In this document: one piece after another, positions 34,089-43,527 of the stretch
How positions within the stretch are numbered: the first letter of the stretch is position 1
Layout of the letters: each line of letters opens with the position of its first letter
NCBI RefSeq assembly: GCF_002119725.1
Contig: NZ_CP021109.1
Span: 806,001 to 870,000, forward strand
From: Bordetella genomosp. 9
GTDB lineage: Bacteria > Pseudomonadota > Gammaproteobacteria > Burkholderiales > Burkholderiaceae_B
Length of the DNA: 64,000 nucleotides
Direction of reading: 5' to 3'
Notes under the pieces: generated by a model
Databases searched by the model: none
What the model was told of the DNA's origin: nothing
What the model saw: only the letters and a program-made list of their open reading frames with translations
Translations under genes and position numbers: made by a program

Positions 34089-35921
34089 TTACAGCGTTCC
34101 CACCGTCTGCGGGGTCTCGCCCTCCAGCGGCGCGGTCAGGGCCAGGGCCTGGCGCTCGAACAGGCGGCGGTACACGCCATCGGGGCGCTGGATCAGGGCG
34201 TCGTGCGTGCCCTGTTCGATGATGCGGCCTTTCTCCATCACGATCAGGCGATCCAGCGCCCGTACGGTGGACAGGCGGTGCGCCACCACCAGGGTGGTGC
34301 GGCCCACCATCAGCCGCTCCATCGCCTGCTGGATCAGCATCTCGCTCTCGCTGTCCAGGCTGGAGGTGGCCTCGTCCAGGATCAGGATCGGCGCATCGGC
34401 CAGGAAGGCGCGCGCGATCGCCACGCGCTGGCGCTCGCCGCCCGACAGCTTGACGCCGCGCTCGCCCACCAGCGTTTCGTAGCCGCGCGGCAGCGCCATG
34501 ATGAAATCGTGCGCGCTGGCGAGCCGCGCGGCATTTTCGATCTCCGCCTGCGTGGCGCCGGGCCGCGCATAAGCGATGTTCTCGGCCAGGGTGCGGTGAA
34601 ACAGCACCGGCTCCTGCTGGACGATGGCGATCTGCGCGCGCAGCGAAGCCTGCTGTACCTGCGCGATGTCCTGGCCGTCGATCAGAATGGCCCCTTCGTT
34701 CACGTCGTACATGCGCTGGATCAATTTGATGAGCGTCGTCTTTCCCGATCCGGAATGACCTACCAGGCCGACGCGCTCGCCGGGCGCGATGTGCAGGGAA
34801 AAATCGCGGTACAGGGGCGTGGCGTGGCCGCCGTACTGGAACGTCACGCGGTCGAACCGGATATCGCCATTCTCGATGCGGATCGGCTTGGCGCCTGGAC
34901 GGTCGGCGATTCCCAGGGGCTGGCGCTCCAGGTTGACCAGCTCTTCCATGTCGTTGACCGACCGCTGCAGGTTGCGCACGTGCATGCCGACGTCCCGCAT
35001 GTAGCCTTGCAGGATGAAGAACATGGTCAGCGCGAAGGCGATGTCGCCGGCGCTGGCGCGGCCGTTGGCCCACAGCAGCAGCGCCGCGCCCACGATGGCC
35101 GTGCGCATGATGACCAGCATCACGCCCTGGAGCCCGCCGTTGAACGTGCCACGTATCCAGCCCCGGTAGGTGCGGCGGCGCCATTTGCCCACGATGCGCT
35201 GCAGCCGCGCTTCCTCGCGCGTCTCGGCGCCGAAGGCCTTTACCACCGCGTTGCAGCTGATGGCGTCGGCCAGCGCGCCGCCCAGACGGGTGTCCCAGAC
35301 GTTGGCCAGGCGTGCAGCCGGCGCCACGTAACCCAGCGACAGGCTCACCGTCACGGCCAGGTAGATGACGGCGCCGACGCCGACAATGGCGCCCATGACC
35401 GGCCAGTGCGCGCCCAGCAGCGCGGTTGCGCCCACCAGCATCACCAGCGAAGGCATCAGGGCAAGCAGCAAAGTGTCGTTGAGCAGATCCAGCGCCCAGA
35501 TGCCGCGCGTGATCTTGCGCACCGTGGAGCCGGCAAAGGTGTTGGCGTGCCAGTCGCTGGAAAAGCGCTGCACCCGATGGAAGGCCTCGCCGCAGATCCG
35601 GCTCATCATGCGTGTGGTCAAGGCGGAAATCACCGCGAAGGCATACTGGCGCAGCAGCATGCCCGCCAGGCCCAGCCCGATCAGCAAGGCGAAGGCCGAC
35701 ACGGCGGCGCGCCAGACGGCCGGGTCGCCTGGCTTGCCCGACGTCACCGCGTCGATCAGCCGGCCCGCATACATGGGGGTGACGACATCGGCCAGGGCCG
35801 AACAGAGGACCAGCGCGGCGATCAGCAGGATGCGGCTGGGCTCGTTGCGCCAATGGTGAAGGGTGAAGCCGAGGACGTCCTTGAAAACGTGGCCTCGCAG
35901 ATCGATACGCTTAGGGGTCAT
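34089..35921 (-). CDS. ABC exporter, fused permease and ATPase
   Basis: Half-transporter of 610 residues: six membrane helices (about residues 25-310) followed by an ATPase domain. [10 protein letters not shown] is Walker [16 protein letters not shown] the ABC signature and [11 protein letters not shown] Walker [11 protein letters not shown] holds the H-loop histidine. The layout matches MsbA/LmrA-type exporters that work as dimers, moving lipids, drugs or peptides outward. The start at 35921 has a weak ribosome site; the frame is open upstream. The gene stands alone on its strand; a peptidase remnant abuts its 3' end. Confidence 0.9.
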   Translation of the reverse strand: MTPKRIDLRGHVFKDVLGFTLHHWRNEPSRILLIAALVLCSALADVVTPMYAGRLIDAVTSGKPGDPAVWRAAVSAFALLIGLGLAGMLLRQYAFAVISALTTRMMSRICGEAFHRVQRFSSDWHANTFAGSTVRKITRGIWALDLLNDTLLLALMPSLVMLVGATALLGAHWPVMGAIVGVGAVIYLAVTVSLSLGYVAPAARLANVWDTRLGGALADAISCNAVVKAFGAETREEARLQRIVGKWRRRTYRGWIRGTFNGGLQGVMLVIMRTAIVGAALLLWANGRASAGDIAFALTMFFILQGYMRDVGMHVRNLQRSVNDMEELVNLERQPLGIADRPGAKPIRIENGDIRFDRVTFQYGGHATPLYRDFSLHIAPGERVGLVGHSGSGKTTLIKLIQRMYDVNEGAILIDGQDIAQVQQASLRAQIAIVQQEPVLFHRTLAENIAYARPGATQAEIENAARLASAHDFIMALPRGYETLVGERGVKLSGGERQRVAIARAFLADAPILILDEATSSLDSESEMLIQQAMERLMVGRTTLVVAHRLSTVRALDRLIVMEKGRIIEQGTHDALIQRPDGVYRRLFERQALALTAPLEGETPQTVGTL

Positions 35922-36081
35922 ACCAGGAAAGAGAAAAGGCGGTGCGAAGCCGCGGGCGGCGGCGCGGCTTCGAAGCATTCCATTATCGCCGCCGGCCGCC
36001 CTGCCGGACGTCCTCGCTGGCGGGCGGACGCATCGTCGATGCCGCAGCCGGCGCTTCCACACGAAGCACGGGCGATTCCTG

Positions 36082-36975
36082 CTACCCGGACACCGGCCTG
36101 ACCTGCGCCCGCGACAGGCCGCCGCGCTGGCTGTGCGATCCGTGCTCGTTGGCGTAGACCCAGGTGAACTCGGCGCCCAGCAGAAAAACCTGCGCCGCGT
36201 AGTAAACCCAGATCAGGACCACGACCAGCGAGCCGGCCGCGGCGTACGAAGACGCGACAGACGCCTTGCCCAGGTACAGCCCGATCAGGAATTTGCCGAT
36301 TTCGAACAGGACCGCCGTGACGAACGCGCCGGTCCAGACGTCGCGCCACGCCACCGATGCGCTCGGCATGAACCGGTAGATCATGCCGAACAGGGCGGTC
36401 ATGATGACCAGCGCGACGACGACGTTGAGCACCTGCAGCAGGATTTCCCACGCCGGCAGCAAGCCGGCTGCCCACGCTCCGAATGCGCCCAGCACGGCGC
36501 TCACCACCAGGGACACCAGGAGCAGGAAGGCCAGCGCCAGGACGAGCCCGAAAGACAGCAGCCGCGCGCGGATCATGCCCCAGATGCCGGAAGGTTTCTG
36601 CCGCTCCGGCACCTTCCAGATGCGGTCCAGCGCGCTTTGCAGTTCCGCGAACACGGTCGTCGCGCCGATTGCCAGCACCACCAGACTGACGATGGTCGCC
36701 ACGATGCCTTGCTCGGGCTCCTGCGCGCCCTGGACCACGCCTTCCACTGCCTTGGCCCCGTCCGGGCCAACCAGCCCGCCGATCTGGTCGAACAGCTGGC
36801 CCTGCACCGCTTCGCGCCCCCAGAAGAAGCCCGCGATGGCGATGACGATGAGAAGCAGCGGCGCCAATGAAAACACGGTGTAGAACGCGATGGCCGCCCC
36901 CATGCTGGCGGCGTAGTCGTCCATCCAGGCCTTGACGGCCTTCTTCACCAAGCCGAAGAAGCGCTTGATATGCAT
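36082..36975 (-). CDS. YihY/virulence factor BrkB family membrane protein
   Basis: Inner-membrane protein of 297 residues of the YihY (formerly RBN/BrkB) family, with about six hydrophobic helices. The hallmark is SMGAAIAFYTVFSLAPLLLIVIAIAG at residues 24-49. Later conserved parts are ELQSALDRIWKVPE, LLSFGLVLALAFLLLVSLVVS and the C-terminal ASSYAAAGSLVVVLIWVYYAAQ. The start at 36975 has an AGGAAGGGG site. The family was named for a serum-resistance locus of Bordetella, but its molecular function is not settled. Confidence 0.9.
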   Translation of the reverse strand: MHIKRFFGLVKKAVKAWMDDYAASMGAAIAFYTVFSLAPLLLIVIAIAGFFWGREAVQGQLFDQIGGLVGPDGAKAVEGVVQGAQEPEQGIVATIVSLVVLAIGATTVFAELQSALDRIWKVPERQKPSGIWGMIRARLLSFGLVLALAFLLLVSLVVSAVLGAFGAWAAGLLPAWEILLQVLNVVVALVIMTALFGMIYRFMPSASVAWRDVWTGAFVTAVLFEIGKFLIGLYLGKASVASSYAAAGSLVVVLIWVYYAAQVFLLGAEFTWVYANEHGSHSQRGGLSRAQVRPVSG

Positions 36976-37126
36976 GGCGGTCCCCTTCCTGTCGTCGTGG
37001 GGCACGGGTGGAGCAAACGGTGTGCCTTTCCGATGCGGCGGTGCGCGGACGCGCCGGTCACGCGCGGCGGCGCGCCATGGTAGCGCGCCGCGAGGGAACA
37101 GGGGCCAGGCCGGGTCGGCCAGGGTC

Positions 37127-37182
37127 CGCGCGAGTGCGGAACCGCGCGAGTGCCGAACCGCGAGTGCCGAACCGCGAGTGCA
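37127..37182. repeat. Short tandem repeat, 14-16 base units
   Basis: Four consecutive units of the form CGCGAGTGCCGAAC, the first two with an extra CG, lie in the intergenic region before the Bug receptor gene. They are non-coding, so copy number may vary without effect on a protein but could alter promoter spacing. Confidence 0.75.
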
Positions 37183-37210
37183 AACCTCAACAAAATTTCG
37201 TTCTGAAGCA

Positions 37211-37229
37211 GGCAAAACCAAGTTTTGCC
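37211..37229. promoter_or_regulatory. Perfect inverted repeat upstream of Bug receptor
   Basis: GGCAAAAC-CAA-GTTTTGCC has perfect 8-base arms around a 3-base centre, in the only AT-rich patch of this intergenic region, about 145 bases before the Bug receptor start. It could be a repressor operator for the sugar-acid module. A terminator for an unseen leader is less likely because no T tract follows. Confidence 0.45.
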
Positions 37230-37372
37230 AAGGGGAACGCCATCAATAATGAAGCCGCCCGGCTTTGCAGGGGACGGGCCGGCCAGGTGCCGGCTGCCGC
37301 CCCGCTCCGGGACATGTCGCGAAGCGGCGTGCTGCCGCCCGCGCCATCGGAAAACACCATACGGAGACGACC

Positions 37373-38377
37373 ATGCAAACCACCGAACGCTTGTCCCGAC
37401 GGCGCCTGTTCGGCGCGGCGGCCGCCTGTGCGCTCGCGATCCTGGCGCCCTACGCGCCGGGCGCGCACGCCGAGTATCCGGACCGCGCGATCAAACTGAT
37501 CGTGCCCTATCCTCCGGGGGGCGCCACCGACGTGGTGGGACGCGTCATCGCCATGAAGCTGTCGGAGGAGCTGAAGCAGCAGGTGGTGGTGGAAAACCGC
37601 GGCGGGGCGGGCGGCAACCTGGGCGCCGACGCGGTCGCGCGGTCCGATCCGGACGGCTACACGCTGCTGATGGGCGCCATCACCTCGCACTCCATCATGG
37701 CCACCCTGGAGAAAAAAACCATCTCCTACGATCTGATGCGGGACCTGACGCCGGTGGCCACCATTGCCGCCGTGCCGCTGGTATTCGTGGTCAATCCCAA
37801 ACTGCCGATACACAACCTGCAGGAACTGATCGCCTATGCCAAGGCCAATCCCGGCAAGCTCACCTACGCCTCGTCCGGCGCGGGCGCGCCGCAACGGATG
37901 GCGGCCGAGCTCTTCAAGCGGCAGACGGGCGTGGACATGCTGCACGTGCCGTATCGCGGCAGCGGTCCCGCGATGACCGATCTGGTGGGCGGCCAGGTAT
38001 TGACCATGGTGGAAACCGTGCCGGCCTCGCTGCCGTTCATCAAGAGCGGGCAATTGCGCGCCCTTGCGGTTACGATGCCGGAACGCATCTCCATGCTCCC
38101 CGATACGCCGACGGCCGCCGAGGCGGGCCTGCCCAATTTCAACGTGGCGTCGATGTTCGGCGTGCTGGTGCCCGCCCGCACGCCGGCCCCCGTGGTGGAC
38201 CGGTTGAATGCGGCGCTGGGCAGGATTCTCGTGATGCCGGATACGAAGGAAAAGCTGTTGCAGCAGGGCGCCTATGCCGTGGCGCCGGCTCCCGCAAGCC
38301 AGGCCCGCCAGCGCCTGCAGGCCGAAGTGGACCAGTGGGCGCAGGTGATCCGGGATGCCAACATCACGGTGGATTAG
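37373..38377 (+). CDS. Bug-type tripartite tricarboxylate transporter receptor
   Basis: Periplasmic receptor of 334 residues. The N-terminus RLSRRRLFGAAAACALAILA could act as a Tat or Sec signal, ending near PGAHAEY. The Bug core follows: LIVPYPPGGATDVVGRV, ENRGGAGGNLGADAVA and MLHVPYRGSGPAMTDL. The start has a GGAGA site. It precedes the IlvD/Edd dehydratase by 133 bases and is probably the uptake receptor for that pathway's substrate, perhaps a sugar acid; the ligand is inferred. Confidence 0.9.
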   Translation: MQTTERLSRRRLFGAAAACALAILAPYAPGAHAEYPDRAIKLIVPYPPGGATDVVGRVIAMKLSEELKQQVVVENRGGAGGNLGADAVARSDPDGYTLLMGAITSHSIMATLEKKTISYDLMRDLTPVATIAAVPLVFVVNPKLPIHNLQELIAYAKANPGKLTYASSGAGAPQRMAAELFKRQTGVDMLHVPYRGSGPAMTDLVGGQVLTMVETVPASLPFIKSGQLRALAVTMPERISMLPDTPTAAEAGLPNFNVASMFGVLVPARTPAPVVDRLNAALGRILVMPDTKEKLLQQGAYAVAPAPASQARQRLQAEVDQWAQVIRDANITVD

Positions 38378-38510
38378 CCGCCGGCGGCGCCATGGCGGCA
38401 GCCCCGGCCGCGCCGGTGCGGGATGCCGATGCGCTGGCGGCGACGCGGTATCGCGGCGTATGGACGGCATCCCGCCGCTGTGCGCCGGTTTCAATGAGTG
38501 AAGGAAATCC

Positions 38511-40274
38511 ATGTCATCGAAGTCATCTCCTCCGTCTCCGTCCGACGCCCCCACGGGCATGCGCAAGGGCCTGACCAGCTACGGCGACGCCGGTTTCTCC
38601 CTGTTCCTGCGCAAGGCCTTCATCAAGGGCGCCGGGCTGACCGACGATGCGTTGAGCCGGCCCATCGTCGGCATCGCCAATACCGGCAGCGGCTTCAACC
38701 CCTGTCACGGCAACATGCCGCAATTGGTGGAGGCGGTGAAGCGCGGCGTGATGCTGGCGGGCGGACTGCCGGTGGAGTTTCCCACCGTCTCGATCCATGA
38801 AAGCTTCGCCTCGCCGACCAGCATGTTCCTGCGCAACCTCATGGCCATGGACACCGAGGAGATGATCCGCGCGCAGCCCATGGACGCCGTGGTGCTGATC
38901 GGCGGTTGCGACAAGACCGTGCCGGCGCAGCTCATGGCCGCCGCCAGCGGCAAGGTGCCCGCCATCCAGCTGGTCACCGGCTCCATGCTGACCGGTTCGC
39001 ACCGCGGCGAACGGGTCGGCGCCTGCACGGATTGCCGCCGCTTCTGGGCCAAGTACCGGGCCGAGGAAATCGACGACGCCGAGATCGCGGACGTCAACAA
39101 TCAGCTGGTGGCCAGCGTGGGCACCTGCTCCGTCATGGGCACCGCCAGCACCATGGCCTGCATTGCCGAGGCCCTGGGCATGGCCGTGCCGGGCAGCGCC
39201 TCCCCGCCCGCCGTCACGGCCGACCGCATCCGCGTGGCGGAGCGCACCGGCGCCGAAGCCGTGGCCCTGATCGGCCGCAAGCTGACGCCGGATCGCATCC
39301 TGACGCCCAAGGCCTTCGAGAACGCGCTGCGCGTGCTGCTGGCCATCGGCGGCTCCACCAACGGCATCGTGCACCTGACCGCCGTCGCGGGACGCCTTGG
39401 CATCCGCATGGACCTGGACGCCTTCGATCGCATCGGCAAGGAAACGCCGGTGCTGGTGGACCTGAAGCCGTCCGGCCAGCACTACATGGAAGACTTCCAC
39501 AAAGCCGGCGGCCTGCGCACGCTGCTGCGCGAACTGCGGCCGCTGCTGCATCTGGACGCGATGACGGTCACCGGCCGTACGCTGGGCGAGGAACTGGACG
39601 ACGCACCGCCGCCGTTCCCGCAGGAAGTCGTGCGTCCCTTCGGCGACCCGGTCTACGCGCAAGGCGGCATCGCGGTGCTGCGCGGCAACCTCGCGCCCGG
39701 CGGCGCCATCATCAAGCAGTCGGCCGCGACGCCGGCCCTGATGGAGCACGAAGGCCGCGCGGTGGTGTTCGAAGACGTCGAAGACCTGGCGAAACGGGTG
39801 GACGACGAGTCGCTCGACATCCGGGCCGACGACATCATGGTGCTGAAGAATATCGGGCCGGTGGGCGCGCCGGGCATGCCGGAGGCGGGCTATATGCCGA
39901 TCCCGCGCAAGCTGGCGCGCGCCGGCGTGAAGGACATGGTGCGCATTTCCGACGGCCGCATGAGCGGCACCGCGTCCGGCTCCATCGTGCTGCATGTGAC
40001 GCCGGAGTCGGCCATCGGCGGGCCGCTGGCGCTGGTGCGTACGGGAGACCGCATCCGGCTCAGCGTCAGCCGGCGCGAACTCTCCCTGCTCGTCGATGAC
40101 GCGGAACTGGCCCGCCGCAAGGAAGCCTGGCGGCCGCGTCCTGCTCGCGAAGGCGACGAGCGGGGCTACCGGAAGCTTTTCCTGACCGCGGTGACGCAGG
40201 CCGACAAGGGCTGCGATTTCGACTTCCTGCGGCACCCCGGGGACAACGGCAGCACGCCGGTCGGCAAGCAGTAG
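38511..40274 (+). CDS. IlvD/Edd family dehydratase (sugar-acid dehydratase type)
   Basis: Fe-S dehydratase of 587 residues. The three cluster-binding cysteines sit in NPCHGN (Cys65), GGCDKT (Cys133) and GTCSVMG (Cys206). ISDGRMSGTASG near residue 483 is the catalytic-serine segment of the family. It catalyses dehydration of a 2,3-dihydroxy acid to a 2-keto-3-deoxy acid. With Bug receptors and a DapA-type aldolase beside it, a sugar acid such as arabonate, xylonate or galactonate is a better guess than the branched-chain amino acid intermediate. An AAGGAAA site precedes the ATG. Confidence 0.9.
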   Translation: MSSKSSPPSPSDAPTGMRKGLTSYGDAGFSLFLRKAFIKGAGLTDDALSRPIVGIANTGSGFNPCHGNMPQLVEAVKRGVMLAGGLPVEFPTVSIHESFASPTSMFLRNLMAMDTEEMIRAQPMDAVVLIGGCDKTVPAQLMAAASGKVPAIQLVTGSMLTGSHRGERVGACTDCRRFWAKYRAEEIDDAEIADVNNQLVASVGTCSVMGTASTMACIAEALGMAVPGSASPPAVTADRIRVAERTGAEAVALIGRKLTPDRILTPKAFENALRVLLAIGGSTNGIVHLTAVAGRLGIRMDLDAFDRIGKETPVLVDLKPSGQHYMEDFHKAGGLRTLLRELRPLLHLDAMTVTGRTLGEELDDAPPPFPQEVVRPFGDPVYAQGGIAVLRGNLAPGGAIIKQSAATPALMEHEGRAVVFEDVEDLAKRVDDESLDIRADDIMVLKNIGPVGAPGMPEAGYMPIPRKLARAGVKDMVRISDGRMSGTASGSIVLHVTPESAIGGPLALVRTGDRIRLSVSRRELSLLVDDAELARRKEAWRPRPAREGDERGYRKLFLTAVTQADKGCDFDFLRHPGDNGSTPVGKQ

Positions 40275-40302
40275 GGCGCCTGGCGCGGGCGCGCCGCCGG
40301 CG

Positions 40303-41205
40303 TCAGTCGCCGTGCGGCGCCCGCCGCCGGGGCGGCCGCGAGAAAACGGTCCGGGCGTCTTCCAGCAGCGTTTCGGCCAGTGACGCCCGCGCGCCGGGCG
40401 ATTGCCAGACGAGCCCCACGCGGCGCACCGGCGCGCGTCCAGGCAGGGGGATGCGCGTCAGGGCATAGCGGGAAGACCACAGAGAGGACCAGTCCGGCAG
40501 CAGGGCCACGCCCAGCCCCTGGTCGACGAGGGCGGCCACGCCCAGCAGGCTGTCCATTTCCAGCCGCTGGCGCGGCACGATGCGATGATCGCGCAGATAG
40601 CGGTCGGCCAGTTGTCCACCCAGTACGGACCGGTCGTAGCGGATGAAAGGTTGGGTGCGCAGCAGCTCGTGCGGGTCGCGGCCTTCCATGCCGGCGGGCG
40701 CCACCACGACCAGCGGCTCCTCCATGACGGCCTGCCACCGCACGGTCTTGCCGATCGCGAATTGCGGCTCGACGACGATGGCCGCGTCCAGTTCGCCGGC
40801 GCCCACGCGGTGGCACAGGTCCACCGAGGCGCCGGGCGTGACGAACACGGACAGGCTGGGATGGCGCTCGTAGACGCGCCTGAGCACCGGCGGCAGCACG
40901 CTGGTCATCGCCGATACGAAAACGCCTAGCCGCAGCTCGCCCATGGCGTCGTCGTTTTCCGCCAGCGCCGCCAAATCGCGCGCATCGCGCAGCAGCGCGC
41001 GGGCGCGATCCAGGATGCGCATGCCGGCCTCGGTGGGCCGCACCGAGCGCCCGGCACGCTTGATCAGCGACAGGCCCAGCGCATCTTCCAAAGCCTTGAT
41101 CCGCGCCGCCACGGCGGTCGGGGTCAGGTCGAGGCGCCGCGCCGCCTGCGCGAACGACCCGCTTTCCACCACCGTGACGAAGCTCTGCAGATATCGCGTA
41201 TCCAT
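40303..41205 (-). CDS. LysR family transcriptional regulator
   Basis: LTTR of 300 residues with the N-terminal helix-turn-helix YLQSFVTVVESGSFAQAARRLDLTPTAVAARIKALE, then a periplasmic-binding-protein-like effector domain from about residue 90. It is divergent from the DapA-family aldolase gene and sits between it and the dehydratase, so it probably controls the sugar-acid module. A CCTGT-N7-ACAGG site in the shared region fits the T-N11-A rule for LysR binding. Confidence 0.9.
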   Translation of the reverse strand: MDTRYLQSFVTVVESGSFAQAARRLDLTPTAVAARIKALEDALGLSLIKRAGRSVRPTEAGMRILDRARALLRDARDLAALAENDDAMGELRLGVFVSAMTSVLPPVLRRVYERHPSLSVFVTPGASVDLCHRVGAGELDAAIVVEPQFAIGKTVRWQAVMEEPLVVVAPAGMEGRDPHELLRTQPFIRYDRSVLGGQLADRYLRDHRIVPRQRLEMDSLLGVAALVDQGLGVALLPDWSSLWSSRYALTRIPLPGRAPVRRVGLVWQSPGARASLAETLLEDARTVFSRPPRRRAPHGD

Positions 41206-41354
41206 GCGGGATGTCCGTTTGCCGCGGTTGGCTGCCGGACCGACGGCTGCGGCCGGCGCGTCTTCGCAACCCGCGAGTGCTGGAGGATCGGCCGTTTCTG
41301 TGGAATCGGGCCGCGAATCGTGAAAAATATTGCGGTCTGATAGTAACGGAAAGG

Positions 41355-41371
41355 CCTGTTTCTATGACAGG
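41355..41371. promoter_or_regulatory. Candidate LysR box
   Basis: CCTGT-TTCTATG-ACAGG is an inverted repeat with 5-base arms containing T-N11-A, in the 236-base divergent region between the LysR gene and the aldolase gene, about 71 bases before the aldolase start. It follows the LysR consensus form; binding is inferred. Confidence 0.45.
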
Positions 41372-41441
41372 ATGGCGTATCACCATACCAGGCATGCGCC
41401 GCGCTCGCCTTCGAGCCCGCGGCCGATAAGGAGGAGTCCCC

Positions 41442-42383
41442 ATGTCCCTGCCCGATCGTCTGCGCGGCGTTCTGTCGCCCGTTCTCACGCCCTTCAATCC
41501 GGACCTGACGCCCAGCGCCGACGGCCTGGTCCGGCACTGCCGCGCGCTGGTGGAGCAGGGGGTGGGGCTGGCTGTGTTCGGCACCAATTCGGAAGCCGCG
41601 TCCATGACGGTGGCGGAAAAGCGCGCCCTGCTGGATGCCTTGCTGGCCGCGGAGCTGCCGCCCGATCGCATGATGCCCGGCACTGGCGCTTGCGCGATCG
41701 GCGACGCCATCGAGCTGACCCGCCATGCGGTGCGTGCGGGCTGCGCCGGCGTACTGGTGCTGCCGCCGTTCTATTACAAAGGCGTGAGCGACGAAGGTTT
41801 GTTCCGCGCCTATGCCCAGTTGATCGAAGGCGTCGCCGACGACCGCCTGCGCGTCTACCTGTATCACATCCCGCCGGTCAGCGGCGTGCCGATCACGCTG
41901 GGATTGATCGAGCGATTGCTCAAGGCCTATCCCGGCCAGGTCGCGGGGGCCAAGGACAGCTCCGGCGACTGGGACAATACGGCTGCCATGGTGCGCGAGT
42001 TCGCCGCCGGCGGCTTCGACGTCTTCCCCGGCAGCGAGGTTTTCCTGCTGCCGGGCCTGCGCGCCGGCGCGGTGGGATGCATCACCGCCACGGCCAACGT
42101 CAACGCGGGCGAAATCATGCAGTTGTACCGGCAATGGCAGACGCCGCAGGCCGACGCTCTGCACGATCGCGTCCGGCGGATTCGCGGCATCTTCCAGGCC
42201 TTGCCGATGATTTCGGCGATGAAGGAAGCGGTGGCGTGGCAGTCCGGCGATACGGCGTGGCGCGCCGTGCGTCCGCCGCTGGTCGAGCTCAAGGAATCCC
42301 AGGCGGCCGAGCTGCGCCGTCAGTTGACCGAAGCGGATTACCGCATGCCGATGGCCGAGACGCTGGCGTACGCGAAGGGCTAG
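41442..42383 (+). CDS. DapA/dihydrodipicolinate synthase family aldolase
   Basis: Class I aldolase TIM barrel of 313 residues. The Schiff-base lysine is in GAKDSSGDW (Lys171), and the proton-shuttle tyrosine in YLYHIPP (Tyr141). The pyruvate-carboxylate loop reads GTNSEAAS instead of the GTTGE of true dihydrodipicolinate synthase, which favours a catabolic keto-acid aldolase or dehydratase. An AGGAG site precedes the ATG. The context (IlvD/Edd dehydratase, Bug receptors, LysR) suggests it cleaves or dehydrates the 2-keto-3-deoxy acid made by the dehydratase. Confidence 0.9.
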   Translation: MSLPDRLRGVLSPVLTPFNPDLTPSADGLVRHCRALVEQGVGLAVFGTNSEAASMTVAEKRALLDALLAAELPPDRMMPGTGACAIGDAIELTRHAVRAGCAGVLVLPPFYYKGVSDEGLFRAYAQLIEGVADDRLRVYLYHIPPVSGVPITLGLIERLLKAYPGQVAGAKDSSGDWDNTAAMVREFAAGGFDVFPGSEVFLLPGLRAGAVGCITATANVNAGEIMQLYRQWQTPQADALHDRVRRIRGIFQALPMISAMKEAVAWQSGDTAWRAVRPPLVELKESQAAELRRQLTEADYRMPMAETLAYAKG

Positions 42384-42392
42384 CGTTGGCAG

Positions 42393-42419
42393 CCGCCCTG
42401 GGGGGATGCCCCGGGGCGG
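42393..42419. terminator. Hairpin between convergent genes
   Basis: Arms of 11 bases with one mismatch (42393-42403 and 42409-42419) around GGATG, lying between the stops of the aldolase gene (plus) and the third Bug receptor (minus). There is no T tract on either side, but the position suits a bidirectional terminator or 3' end processing stem. Confidence 0.45.
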
Positions 42420-42423
42420 ACCG

Positions 42424-43401
42424 CTACTCGGTCTGGATGCCGGCGGTCTGGATCAGTTGCCGCCACTTCGCCACTTCCGATTTCTGGAAGGCGGCGAGCT
42501 GCTGCGAATCCATGCCGCTGCCGTCGATCGCCATGTCGTCGAATTTTTTCCTGACGTCCGGCTCCTTCAGGATTTTCAGGATTTCGGCGCTGAGTCTGTC
42601 GACGATGGGACGCGGCGTGCCGGCTGGCGCGAACACCGCTTGCCAGGACACGACCTCGTAGTCCTTCAGACCCAGTTCCTGCATGGTGGGCACATCGGGA
42701 AGATGCGGGTCGCGCTTGGCCGATGTCACGGCCAGCGCGCGCAGCTTGCCGGATTGCACCAGCGGCAGGGCAGGCGGAATGTTGTCGAACGCCATGGAAA
42801 GCTGGCCGCCCAGCAGCGCCTGCAGCACAGGCGCGCTGCCCTTGAAGGGGACGTGCATGATGTCCACCTTGGCCGTCACCTTGAACAGTTCTCCGGAAAG
42901 ATTTTGCGACGTGCCGTTGCCGGACGAACCGTAGCTGAGCGCGCCCGGCTTCGCCTTGGCGGCGGCCAGCACATCCGCGACGCTATGCAAGGGGCTGTCG
43001 GCCTTGACCAGCAGCACGTTGCCCAGCTTGCCGGTCAGAGCCACCGGCACGAAGTCCTTCACCGCGTCATACGGCATGTTCTTGTACAGGCTGCCGTTGA
43101 TCGAGTGCGAACTGATCGTGCCGCCGACCAGCGTATAGCCATCGGGCTTGGCCTTGGCGACGAAATCGGAGCCGATATTGCCGCCGGCGCCGGGCCGGTT
43201 TTCCACCACGACGGTGGTGCCCAGCGCAGGGCCCAGCTTGCTGGCCACCAATCGCCCGATGATGTCGGTGGCGCCGCCCGGCGCGAAAGGAACGACATAG
43301 GTGATCGGTTTGCCGTGCGGCCAGGCATCGTCGGCATGCGCGCCGGCGGTCAGGCCCAGGACGCAGACGGCGGACAAGGCAAGTCGGATGGCAGCGTGCA
43401 T
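42424..43401 (-). CDS. Bug-type tripartite tricarboxylate transporter receptor
   Basis: Third Bug receptor of the window, 325 residues. The signal peptide MHAAIRLALSAVCVLGLTAGAHA ends near residue 23. The core motifs are YVVPFAPGGATDIIGRLVA, ENRPGAGGNIGSDFVA and MHVPFKGSAPVLQALL. The start at 43401 has an AGGAGA site; the frame is open to 43500 but that adds no signal-like sequence. It is convergent with the aldolase gene and may serve the same pathway. No membrane partner lies nearby. Confidence 0.9.
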   Translation of the reverse strand: MHAAIRLALSAVCVLGLTAGAHADDAWPHGKPITYVVPFAPGGATDIIGRLVASKLGPALGTTVVVENRPGAGGNIGSDFVAKAKPDGYTLVGGTISSHSINGSLYKNMPYDAVKDFVPVALTGKLGNVLLVKADSPLHSVADVLAAAKAKPGALSYGSSGNGTSQNLSGELFKVTAKVDIMHVPFKGSAPVLQALLGGQLSMAFDNIPPALPLVQSGKLRALAVTSAKRDPHLPDVPTMQELGLKDYEVVSWQAVFAPAGTPRPIVDRLSAEILKILKEPDVRKKFDDMAIDGSGMDSQQLAAFQKSEVAKWRQLIQTAGIQTE

Positions 43402-43527
43402 GGATGTCTCCTCTGTGTATGGTTTTATGCCGCAGCGAAATAGCATAAACGCGCGGTCGGGAGGCGATATCCGAACAGACCCGGATGGACGGCGGCGCAA
43501 GACGGCGTTTCGCCCGCTCCGGGTTCG

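Larger units (their letters stand above)
36976..37372. other. Divergent intergenic region with repeats and a palindrome
   Basis: 397 bases between the YihY start and the Bug receptor start. It contains a short tandem repeat (37127-37182) and a 19-base inverted repeat (37211-37229), listed separately. No gene fits. Confidence 0.6.

Noticed and set aside
34056-36101. Open frame of 681 codons on the plus strand opposite the ABC exporter.
   Set aside because: The minus-strand frame holds all ABC motifs; this one is a shadow.
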